Assembly: GCA_026395675.1 (NCBI GenBank) | Contig: JAPLYF010000051.1 | Coordinates: 1 to 19,072, forward strand | Direction: 5' to 3' | From: Candidatus Parcubacteria bacterium | Lineage (GTDB): Bacteria > Patescibacteriota > Patescibacteriia > CAIXNZ01 | DNA length: 19,072 nt | The notes under the pieces: model-generated | The model's database searches: none | Told to the model about the DNA's origin: nothing | Seen by the model: the letters and a program-made list of their open reading frames with translations, nothing else | In this document: one piece after another, positions 12,885 to 18,847 of the stretch | How positions within the stretch are numbered: the first letter of the stretch is position 1 | Layout of the letters: each line of letters starts with the position of its first letter | Made by a program: the position numbers and the translations under genes

Positions 12885-12930
12885 ATCCCGAGCCGAAGGC
12901 TTCCCTTCGGGAAAGGGATCCCTTTGGGAT
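12885..12930. repeat. GGATCC-type compound palindrome in the murA leader
   Basis: On the minus strand, reading from the murA promoter: ATCCC-AAA-GGGAT, then a TCCC...GGGA block containing CCCGAAGGG, then AGCC-TTC-GGCT, and a closing GGGAT that can pair with the first ATCCC. It is a larger relative of the palindrome at 252-273, with the same GGGATCCC junction. Its first base coincides with the predicted murA transcription start, so the mRNA would begin with this structure, which ends 13 bases before the ATG. Confidence 0.75.
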
Positions 12931-12936
12931 AAAGTT

Positions 12937-12965
12937 ATTATATATGTTTATAAATAATTTTTCAA
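12937..12965 (-). promoter_or_regulatory. murA: Sigma70-type promoter for murA and the PEGA-domain gene
   Basis: Minus strand: TTGAAA (12965-12960), a 17-bp spacer and TATAAT (12942-12937), matching consensus at 5/6 and 6/6. The predicted start is near 12930, exactly at the edge of the palindromic element, which gives a leader of about 60 bases. Confidence 0.8.
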
Positions 12966-12975
12966 GGGTGGCATT

Positions 12976-13004
12976 TTGATTAATTTTTTGCTATCTGATA
13001 TGAT
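12976..13004 (+). promoter_or_regulatory. Sigma70-type promoter for the S41 protease gene
   Basis: TTGATT (12976-12981), a 17-bp spacer and TATGAT (12999-13004). It is back-to-back with the murA promoter, with the two -35 boxes 10 bases apart. The predicted start is near 13011, leaving a 64-base AT-rich leader in which no Shine-Dalgarno better than AGG is seen. Confidence 0.7.
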
Positions 13005-13074
13005 TATTACAGCGCTAGATTTTTAAGAAATATTATTTTAAATCGATTCGTATATTTGTAATTTTATAGGCCTT

Positions 13075-13881
13075 ATGAATCAATTGAAATTATTTAAAAT
13101 AAGAAATCGCGGCAATCCGCTTTTTCGCAAATTTATTGGTTATTATTTTGCGCTTTTATTTATTTTTTTGGCTTTTATTTTTGGTTTAGTTGTCGGCAGG
13201 CAAGGGAATACCATTAAGGCAAATAATAATACCAATCAGGCAGGCCAGGTTTATAATAAAAATGAAAAACCGGAATTTTTGAAAAAGGATGTTAATTTTA
13301 ATCTTTTTTGGGATGCTTGGAAATTAATTGAGGATAATTATGTTAAGCAGCCGGTTGGCGAGACAGAGCTTCTTTATGGCGCGATGGCCGGCAGTGTGGC
13401 TGCCTTGGGCGATCCGCATTCTGTCTTTTTTGATCCCAAAACCACTCAAGATTTTACCGAGGAATTAAAGGGCAGTTTTGAAGGCATCGGGGCTGAAATT
13501 GCTATTAAAAATGATAAATTAACAGTAGTAGCGCCTTTGCCTGATTCGCCGGCTGAAAAAGCTGGTATTAAAGCCGGTGATAAAGTTTTGGCCATCAATG
13601 GCGAGGATACCAGCGGTATGAGCTTGGATTATGCTGTAAATAAAATCAGAGGGCCAAAAGGATCAGAAGTTGTTTTGACTATTAGCCGCGACGGCTTGGA
13701 AAAAATTAAAGAGATAAAAATTGTCAGGGAAACAATTAAAATTCAGAGTGTTAAATGGGAAATGGTGAAAAATGATATCGCCCTTATAAAATTGCGTTAT
13801 TTTAATGAAGATACAGAAAGTGATTTTAATAAAGCAGTTTTAGAAATAATCGCTAAAAATCCCAAACGTGGTTGTCTATGA
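13075..13881 (+). CDS. S41 C-terminal processing protease, N-terminal fragment (frameshifted)
   Basis: These 268 residues form the first part of a CtpA/Prc-like protease. The N-terminus is basic with one membrane helix (about residues 22-40), so the enzyme would face the outside of the membrane. A helical region (NLFWDAWKLIEDNYV), the family's GAMAGSVAALGDPHSVFFDP and a PDZ domain (about 135-215, GSFEGIGAEIAIKNDK; AGIKAGDKVLAINGEDTSGM) follow. The protease core begins at IALIKLRYF. The frame breaks after KAVLEIIAKNPK, adding RGCL and a stop, where relatives continue with an LDLRNNPGG block. That block (~30 residues) is absent in all frames, and the rest resumes at 13868 in another frame. A real deletion or an assembly error would both explain this. 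Confidence 0.8.
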   Translation: MNQLKLFKIRNRGNPLFRKFIGYYFALLFIFLAFIFGLVVGRQGNTIKANNNTNQAGQVYNKNEKPEFLKKDVNFNLFWDAWKLIEDNYVKQPVGETELLYGAMAGSVAALGDPHSVFFDPKTTQDFTEELKGSFEGIGAEIAIKNDKLTVVAPLPDSPAEKAGIKAGDKVLAINGEDTSGMSLDYAVNKIRGPKGSEVVLTISRDGLEKIKEIKIVRETIKIQSVKWEMVKNDIALIKLRYFNEDTESDFNKAVLEIIAKNPKRGCL

Positions 13882-14260
13882 AAAATCAAGCGATGGCCAA
13901 TTAAATGAACATAAGGCCAATGGCAGGGCTCGTTTTAAAGATTTTCCAACAGTTGTCTTAATTAATGGCGGCAGCGCTTCTGGTTCAGAAATAGTGGCCG
14001 GGGCTTTGAAAGACCACAAGTTAGCAAGTTTAGTCGGTGAAAAATCTTTTGGTAAGGGTTCAGTGCAAAGCTTGTTTCCGCTTGAAGATGGATCTTCCAT
14101 AAAATTGACTGTGGCCTTGTGGCTGACACCAAATCAAAATCAGATTGATGGCCAAGGGATTGAACCAGATGTGAAAGTAGAACTGACTGACGAGGATTTT
14201 AATGCCAATAAAGACCCGCAGCTTGATAAGGCCATTGAAATTTTGAGTGCAAATAAATAA
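13868..14260 (+). CDS. S41 C-terminal processing protease, C-terminal fragment
   Basis: The open frame from GTG 13868 (130 residues) is the continuation of the upstream protease, overlapping it by 14 bases in a different frame. NGGSASGSEIVAGALKDHK (residues 33-51) carries the catalytic Ser block, and GEKSFGKGSVQSLFPL (57-72) the catalytic Lys of the Ser-Lys dyad. LTPNQNQIDGQGIEPDVKVE is the usual tail. Both catalytic residues therefore survive, but without the PDZ and membrane parts. No Shine-Dalgarno precedes the GTG and the protein starts in the middle of the fold (VVVYEK), so independent function is unlikely. This is one broken gene with the 13075 fragment. A strong terminator follows at 14293-14325. 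Confidence 0.8.
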   Translation: MVVYEKSSDGQLNEHKANGRARFKDFPTVVLINGGSASGSEIVAGALKDHKLASLVGEKSFGKGSVQSLFPLEDGSSIKLTVALWLTPNQNQIDGQGIEPDVKVELTDEDFNANKDPQLDKAIEILSANK

Positions 14261-14292
14261 ATTGTTAAAAATAATTTTTAAATAAAAAAATT

Positions 14293-14325
14293 CCCCCTAT
14301 ACCGTTTTGGTATAGGGGGTTTTTA
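14293..14325. terminator. Bidirectional intrinsic terminator
   Basis: CCCCCTATACC (14293-14303) pairs perfectly with GGTATAGGGGG (14309-14319) around a 5-base loop, followed by TTTTT. On the other strand the stem is followed by AATTTTTTT. It separates the protease gene (plus) from the lipoprotein gene (minus), which converge on it. Confidence 0.9.
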
Positions 14326-14344
14326 TTAGGCAAGGGTTAAGGGG

Positions 14345-15442
14345 TTAGAGGGCGCCGGCAATGCCGCGGGTGTCAGCACCTTGTGTGGCACAGCCAGTGG
14401 CGGGGTTAATGCCGGTGATGTAAATGCCTGGCCAGAAGCCAGCGCCAGCGTCCATGTCATTGTAGTTGACCAATTGGGTCGTACACTGGACTGCGCCGCC
14501 GCCGAGAGGCATTACGTCGAGATATGCTCCGAAGCCCGGGCAATAACTGCCAGGGGGGGCCAGCGGGTCGCGGCAGGGATGGAAAATCGTCCAATAAGTC
14601 GCCTGGGTTGTGGCCACGCTGAAGAACGTCTCTGTATATGCAGACAGGGCCGCATTCCAGACCCACGTCTGCCAGACCGGGGGAGTGCCTGGATTGGGAA
14701 GTTCCCAATAGCCGGCCTGGAACTTAATCGGTCCTTCGAGTGTGCCATTAAATGGCACCATGGGATCGTCGTACGGCGTGTTATAAACGCTGTTCGTATA
14801 TGATCCGATTGCGCCACTGCCGCCTGTATCGCCAGTATAGACCAGCCGCGCCTGCCGAACTTGAGCTGTGCAGTTTGTGTTAGTACCGACAGTAATTACG
14901 CCGGCCTGGTCTCGGTGGATGATAAAGCAGGCAGCCACCCATTGGTAAGGCGCGGTACCGAGTACGCCGAACGAGGTTAGGGCCGTGCCATTAATGGTGA
15001 TGCCATCCACTCGTTTTTGGTTAGCCAACGAATATTCCATGTGGAGCGGGGTTTCTATGGGCACCGTGTACGAGTGATGCAGCTGGCCGCCGACGACTTC
15101 ACCTGAACGGTCTACCCAGCATGATGGCGTGGTGGCGAAGGCATCCCAGCATTGCTGGTTTTCAATGGTGCCGCAAACCTTGATTGTGCCGGGCGGTACG
15201 CCAGGGGTTACCAGTTTGCTGCAAATGATGCCGGTCGGGCACTGCTGTACCTGTCCCGGGTCAACACTTATTCCCACGTCGATTGAGGTCGTGTCAGTGG
15301 GGTCAGGCGGTACCCCATCTATCGGGGATAATCCCGTTGAAGGGGTTGCTCCGTTGCCACTGCCGCTGCAGCCTGTCAGCCATACTGCGATTGTCAGGCC
15401 AATTATCATGGTGGCCAGCCATATGAAACTCTTCTTTTCCAT
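14345..15442 (-). CDS. GC-rich, cysteine-rich secreted lipoprotein of unknown function
   Basis: This 365-residue protein has a clear lipoprotein signal: MEKK, a hydrophobic stretch, and lipobox LTGC at residues 22-25 with Cys25 as the lipidation site. A Gly/Ser/Pro/Thr-rich linker follows. The mature part has 11 further Cys, suggesting disulfides and an exposed location, and is rich in Thr, Gly, Pro and Trp with probable beta structure. I recognise no domain. ATG 15442 is chosen over 15496 because AAAGGAG sits 8 bases upstream and the signal peptide begins there. Composition is strikingly different: sampled lines reach about 58% GC, while the rest of the window is AT-rich, with correspondingly different codon use. 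This suggests recent transfer or misjoined sequence. Its promoter is weakly defined. Confidence 0.75.
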   Translation of the reverse strand: MEKKSFIWLATMIIGLTIAVWLTGCSGSGNGATPSTGLSPIDGVPPDPTDTTSIDVGISVDPGQVQQCPTGIICSKLVTPGVPPGTIKVCGTIENQQCWDAFATTPSCWVDRSGEVVGGQLHHSYTVPIETPLHMEYSLANQKRVDGITINGTALTSFGVLGTAPYQWVAACFIIHRDQAGVITVGTNTNCTAQVRQARLVYTGDTGGSGAIGSYTNSVYNTPYDDPMVPFNGTLEGPIKFQAGYWELPNPGTPPVWQTWVWNAALSAYTETFFSVATTQATYWTIFHPCRDPLAPPGSYCPGFGAYLDVMPLGGGAVQCTTQLVNYNDMDAGAGFWPGIYITGINPATGCATQGADTRGIAGAL

Positions 15443-15756
15443 CTTTCTTTCTCCTTTCGGTTTTCTTTGGCCTGACCAAGTCAAGGCCTTATACACTGTT
15501 TGTTGTTTGGTTTCCTACTTAAACCCTTTGCCATATATAAAAAACTTATAAAAGAACAGGGTGCCGAGCCCTTAATTTAGGACTTGGTACTCATTTAAAG
15601 ATTACCTCAACTTATCATAATAATAAAATTTTGTCAAGGGGTTTTGTCAAGTCTTGGAATTTGGCGAATTTTAGTGAAAATTTACAAGCTGACAAAATGG
15701 TTAAAAAAAGCTTGTTTTTGTTATTATTTTATGATCATGGTAAAATTAAATTGATT
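15443..15756. other. Intergenic region between the lipoprotein and PEP-synthase-like genes
   Basis: This 314-base gap separates divergent genes. From left: the lipoprotein Shine-Dalgarno, a GC-rich stretch to about 15495, then AT-rich DNA. A 12-bp imperfect hairpin lies at 15561-15590 (GTGCCGAGCCCT / AGGACTTGGTAC, with two G-T pairs and one mismatch). TTTTGTCAAG is directly repeated at 15629-15638 and 15642-15651. Read on the minus strand these give two TTGACA boxes, with TATTAT 19 bases from one of them, so they are the best promoter candidates for the lipoprotein gene, with a leader of roughly 170 bases. No convincing plus-strand promoter for the 15757 gene was found. The frame upstream of ATG 15757 is open to 15631 but shows no family similarity. 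Confidence 0.5.
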
Positions 15757-16782
15757 ATGTCTGATTTTATCAAAAATTTAAAAGAACTCAATAAAACCTC
15801 TACTCATTTAGCCGGTGGCAAAGGTGCTTCTTTAGGTGAAATGATGCAAGCTGGCATGCCAGTGCCGCCTGGTTTTGTGATAACTGCGTCTGCTTTTGAC
15901 AGGTTTTTAGCAAAAACTGATTTAACGCAGGAAGTTGAAGCGCAGCTAGATAAAGTTAATTATGAAAATGTGGCTTCGGTCGAGGAGGTCTCAGAGACCA
16001 TTGCTGATTTAATTCATGATGCCAAGTTTCCTGAAGATCTGGAAGAGGAAATTTTAAGTGAATTTAAAAAATTATCCGCCGGAGGCCTGGCCTTGGCCAA
16101 GACAGGCGGATCCGCCTTTGGCGGAGACATGGAATTTGTGGCAGTGCGTTCTTCTGCCACGGCTGAAGATTCTTCAGTTGCTTCTTGGGCAGGGGAATTG
16201 GATTCATACTTGAACACTGATCGCGATCATGTTTTGGGCAATGTAAAAAAATGCTGGGCTTCACTTTTTACGCCGCGGGCAATTGTCTATCGCATGGAAA
16301 AAGGCATGAGAAAAGTAAAAGTCTCTGTGGCAGTTGTTATCCAAGCCATGATCCAGTCAGATATATCTGGCATTTGTTTTACCGTGCACCCGGTTACCAA
16401 AGATAAAAACCAGATGATCATTGAGGCGGGTTATGGTTTGGGCGAGGCCATTGTTTCTGGTCAGGTAACGCCTGATTCTTATGTTATCCATAAAGATAAT
16501 TTGGAAATTATTGATATTAATATTGCTAATCAGGAAAGAAAAATTATGCGCAAAAAAGAAGGCTCGCCTCGCGAAGCGGGTGGCAACCATTGGGTCAATA
16601 TTGAAGCTGATGATCGGGAGAAACAAAAATTAAATGAAGAGCAAATTGTTGAATTGGTCAAAATCTGTATAAATATTGAAAAGCACTACGGTTTTCCTTG
16701 CGATATCGAATGGGCCATGACTAAAAAACTTAAAAAGTGGGAGTTTTTTATTGTGCAATCACGGCCGATTACAACTTTATAA
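15757..16782 (+). CDS. PEP synthase/rifampicin phosphotransferase-like ATP-binding domain protein
   Basis: This 341-residue protein consists of the PPDK_N ATP-grasp domain alone. GGKGASLGEMMQAGMPVPPG (residues 20-39) and VAVRSSATAED (128-138) bind ATP phosphates. ISGICFTVHPVTKD, GYGLGEAIVSGQVTPDSYVI, KHYGFPCDIEWA and the closing QSRPITTL are all diagnostic. In PEP synthase this domain phosphorylates a His on a mobile domain, followed by a PEP/pyruvate barrel. Here the gene stops right after the QSRPIT boundary, and a swivel-domain protein is encoded at 17193 beyond a GIY-YIG gene. Residues 107-123 (SAGGLALAKTGGSAFGG) are encoded by a GGATCC-type palindromic element inserted in frame before the VAVRSS strand. 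ATG 15757 is preferred to 15631, whose extra 42 residues look unrelated to the family. Confidence 0.88.
   Translation: MSDFIKNLKELNKTSTHLAGGKGASLGEMMQAGMPVPPGFVITASAFDRFLAKTDLTQEVEAQLDKVNYENVASVEEVSETIADLIHDAKFPEDLEEEILSEFKKLSAGGLALAKTGGSAFGGDMEFVAVRSSATAEDSSVASWAGELDSYLNTDRDHVLGNVKKCWASLFTPRAIVYRMEKGMRKVKVSVAVVIQAMIQSDISGICFTVHPVTKDKNQMIIEAGYGLGEAIVSGQVTPDSYVIHKDNLEIIDINIANQERKIMRKKEGSPREAGGNHWVNIEADDREKQKLNEEQIVELVKICINIEKHYGFPCDIEWAMTKKLKKWEFFIVQSRPITTL
16075..16125. repeat. 51-bp double-hairpin element inside the ATP-binding gene
   Basis: TCCGCC, a 24-base loop, GGCGGA, then TCCGCC-TTT-GGCGGA, again with the GGATCC junction. The right half is identical to that of the 2411-2440 copy. The left half has a long loop (GGAGGCCTGG, CCTTGGCC) in place of three bases. 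At 51 bp it adds 17 codons in phase. Confidence 0.8.
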
Positions 16783-16794
16783 AATTAAAGCGCA

Positions 16795-16884
16795 CCCTCC
16801 TTGTCATTCCGAACGAACGTGAGGAATCTCCTTGGAAATGGGTGACAAAGAGATCCTTCGCTTCGCTCTGGATGACAAGGAGGG
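16795..16884. repeat. 90-bp TTGTCATTC hairpin element (copy 3), upstream of the GIY-YIG gene
   Basis: The left end CCCTCCTTGTCATTCCGAAC pairs with the right end (GGATGACAAGGAGGG). The interior reads GTGAGGAATCTCCTTGG and AGAGATCCTTCGC. It differs from copy 4 (18743-18832) at only four positions over 90 bp. Unlike copies 1 and 2 it has no flanking A/T runs, so it is not a good terminator. Its right arm contains AAGGAGG, 12 bases before the GIY-YIG start, which may act as a ribosome site when the hairpin is open. Translated on the minus strand it gives the HPERSEGS-type peptide typical of such repeats. Confidence 0.88.
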
Positions 16885-16895
16885 GGAAAGATTTT

Positions 16896-17186
16896 ATGAA
16901 AACTTATTATGTTTATATTATGATGAATAAGATGAGAACCGTTCTTTATGTGGGAGTGACAAATGATTTGGTAAAGAGAACATATGAACATAAAAATAAA
17001 GTTTATAAAGGATTTACCCAAAGGTACAATGTGAATAAATTAGTTTATTTTGAGGAATACAATGATATCACACAAGCGATTGCCCGTGAGAAACAAATTA
17101 AGGGCTGGTCAAGAGCAAAGAAATTAAAACTAATTGAATCAATGAACCCTTATTTTAAGGATTTATATGAGCAAATAATTCAATAG
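16896..17186 (+). CDS. Stand-alone GIY-YIG nuclease-domain protein
   Basis: This 96-residue single-domain protein has the GIY-YIG pattern: YYVYIM at residues 4-9, LYVGVTNDLVKRTYEHK at 17-33 with the conserved Arg28, YFEEYNDITQAIAREKQIKG at 51-70 with Glu65 as the metal ligand, and a C-terminal ESMNPYFKDLY. It is the short UPF0213-like group, common in CPR and Bacteroidetes genomes. Members are presumed DNA endonucleases, but the function of this group is not established. ATG 16896 is preferred to the longer frame from 16737, which would run through the repeat and the previous gene. It lies between the ATP-binding gene and the swivel-domain gene, 11 bases after a 90-bp repeat and six before the next gene. 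Confidence 0.88.
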   Translation: MKTYYVYIMMNKMRTVLYVGVTNDLVKRTYEHKNKVYKGFTQRYNVNKLVYFEEYNDITQAIAREKQIKGWSRAKKLKLIESMNPYFKDLYEQIIQ

Positions 17187-17192
17187 AATTTT

Positions 17193-18734
17193 ATGTACCA
17201 ACCTTTTTCTGATCCTAAAAATATAGAAAAAATGGTGCGGCGTATTGTGGTTTTTTGGGAAGAAGCAACTTTAGACATGACTTTTCTGCGTAATGATCAA
17301 GATGTGCACTATGAGATTAATTTGGGTATGTACGGAGAGTCATGGCAGTATATTTCAACAAATTCAGGAGACCCCAGAGAAGTTTTTTTAATGTGGGATC
17401 AAAAAATTGATGATCTTTATATAAATGAGTTTAGAAAAATAATTGAAGCAGACGATGGCTATCTTTTTAGAATGGAAAAGCGCTTTTTAGAAGCATATTC
17501 CAAATTTGAAAGGGAAACGGATTTTATTTTTCAAAAAAAAGATGAATTTGGCCAGGCAACAAATAATGAGTTAATTAATTTTTTTGACTTATTTTGTTTT
17601 TATGGAGATAAGGCTGCCTTGGCCTATTATATCCCATATGATTATATTTCATCTTTGCTTGGTCTGGTTAGGCAAAAGATTTTGGCTAAAAATATAGCTA
17701 GAAATGTTGATGGGGATATAAGGATTTTATCTTTAAGCGGCATTGATACTGTTTTGCATTCGGAAAAGAAAAGTTTTTGGCAAACCTTGGCCTTTATTAA
17801 AAATAATTTTAAAAACAATGATAATCTTTGGCAAAATAAAGCAGTCTTAGATCTAATTTTTAGCCACTGGTATAAATTCGGTTCTTTAACTTATGTTCAT
17901 GCCGCCCAGGGAAATTATAGTTACGAAGATTATTTGGAAAAATTTAAAAGAAATATTAGTTTAAATGCTGAACAAGAATTGAATAAGTTAAATTTTGAAT
18001 TTGGGAAAAATTACAAAATTTATTTGGAAACTGCCAGGAAATACGATTACGACCCAAAATTAAAAATTCAAATTGAATGGCTTAGGAAATTCATGCAATA
18101 TCGCAACAAAGAAGCCGAGTATACTAATTCATATTTTGATCATTGCACAAATCTTTTTAAAGAAATTGCCAAGCGGCTAGATATTAAGCTTGATGAATTA
18201 TGGTTGTTGTCTAAAGCTGAAATTAAACAAGGATTAATTAATAAATTTGATAAAAATTTGGTTGAGGAAAGAAAAAAATATGGTTTTACTATCAAACAGC
18301 AAGGCAAGGAAATTTTGGTTTATACAGGGGTTAAAGAGGAGGATAAAATAAAGGAAGAATTTCGGGCAGATGATTTAATTAAGGGCCAGGTAACTTTTTC
18401 CGGTTTGGTGCAAGGCAGAGTAAAAATAATTTCCAATCCTTTTCATCAAGGCAAATATTTTCAGGAAGGCGATATTTTAGTAACAGCCATGACTACTCCG
18501 GATTTTGTGCCTTTGATGAAAAAAGCTGCGGCCATAGTAACTGATGAGGGAGGAATTTTGAGCCATGCCTCAATTATTTCCCGGGAATTAAAAAAGCCAT
18601 GTGTCATTGGCACGAAGATAGCAACCAAAATTTTGAGGGACGGAGATGAGATTGAAGTTAATGCTAGAGAAGGAATCGTGAGAATTTTAACTAAACATTT
18701 AACCCAACACTTAGTTAAGCATTTAGCAATATGA
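17193..18734 (+). CDS. Protein with C-terminal PEP-utilising phosphohistidine swivel domain
   Basis: This 513-residue protein ends in a PEP-utilisers mobile domain (about residues 396-500). GQVTFSGLVQGRVKIISNP, AMTTPDFVPLMKKAAAIVTD and GGILSHASIISRELKKPCVI carry His458 as the expected phosphorylated residue. The first ~390 residues are helical, rich in aromatic and charged residues, and I recognise no named domain; blocks such as FYGDKAALAYYIPYDYISSL and LRKFMQYRNKEAEYTNSYFD may form a substrate-binding region. No PEP/pyruvate barrel is seen after the swivel domain. The order ATP-grasp (previous gene), helical middle, swivel at the C-terminus copies rifampicin phosphotransferase rather than PEP synthase. 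It starts six bases after the GIY-YIG stop, without a Shine-Dalgarno, and probably works with the 15757 product. Confidence 0.8.
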   Translation: MYQPFSDPKNIEKMVRRIVVFWEEATLDMTFLRNDQDVHYEINLGMYGESWQYISTNSGDPREVFLMWDQKIDDLYINEFRKIIEADDGYLFRMEKRFLEAYSKFERETDFIFQKKDEFGQATNNELINFFDLFCFYGDKAALAYYIPYDYISSLLGLVRQKILAKNIARNVDGDIRILSLSGIDTVLHSEKKSFWQTLAFIKNNFKNNDNLWQNKAVLDLIFSHWYKFGSLTYVHAAQGNYSYEDYLEKFKRNISLNAEQELNKLNFEFGKNYKIYLETARKYDYDPKLKIQIEWLRKFMQYRNKEAEYTNSYFDHCTNLFKEIAKRLDIKLDELWLLSKAEIKQGLINKFDKNLVEERKKYGFTIKQQGKEILVYTGVKEEDKIKEEFRADDLIKGQVTFSGLVQGRVKIISNPFHQGKYFQEGDILVTAMTTPDFVPLMKKAAAIVTDEGGILSHASIISRELKKPCVIGTKIATKILRDGDEIEVNAREGIVRILTKHLTQHLVKHLAI

Positions 18735-18742
18735 AAATTCAG

Positions 18743-18832
18743 TCCTCCTTGTCATTCCGAACGGATGTGAGGAATCTCCTTGGAAATGGGTGACAAAGAG
18801 ATCCTTCGCTGCGCTCTGGATGACAAGGAGGG
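18743..18832. repeat. 90-bp TTGTCATTC hairpin element (copy 4)
   Basis: It is the same element as 16795-16884, with about 86 of 90 bases identical, same orientation and same length. It lies 8 bases after the swivel-domain stop and 15 before the next ATG, the same relative placement as copy 3. The right arm again ends in GATGACAAGGAGGG. There are no T-runs, so it is unlikely to be an efficient terminator. Confidence 0.88.
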
Positions 18833-18847
18833 CAGGTAAAAAATTTT

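Noticed and set aside
14381..15551. Plus-strand open frames opposite the lipoprotein gene (14381-14803 and 15129-15551)
   Set aside because: High GC lengthens random frames. The minus strand has a signal peptide, lipobox and Shine-Dalgarno, while these have no family features.
16565..16578. Near-palindrome CGCCTCGCGAAGCG in the ATP-binding gene
   Set aside because: Only 14 bp with an imperfect pair and no second copy in the window; too short to call an inserted element.
16785..17021. Minus-strand open frame overlapping copy 3 and the GIY-YIG gene
   Set aside because: Its translation contains the HPERSEGS-type peptide that comes from reading the hairpin repeat, and the rest is antisense to GIY-YIG.
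7234..18832. Possible CRISPR array from the four TTGTCATTC repeats
   Set aside because: The copies are kilobases apart with genes between them, have internal dyad structure of ~90-125 bp, and no cas genes are present.
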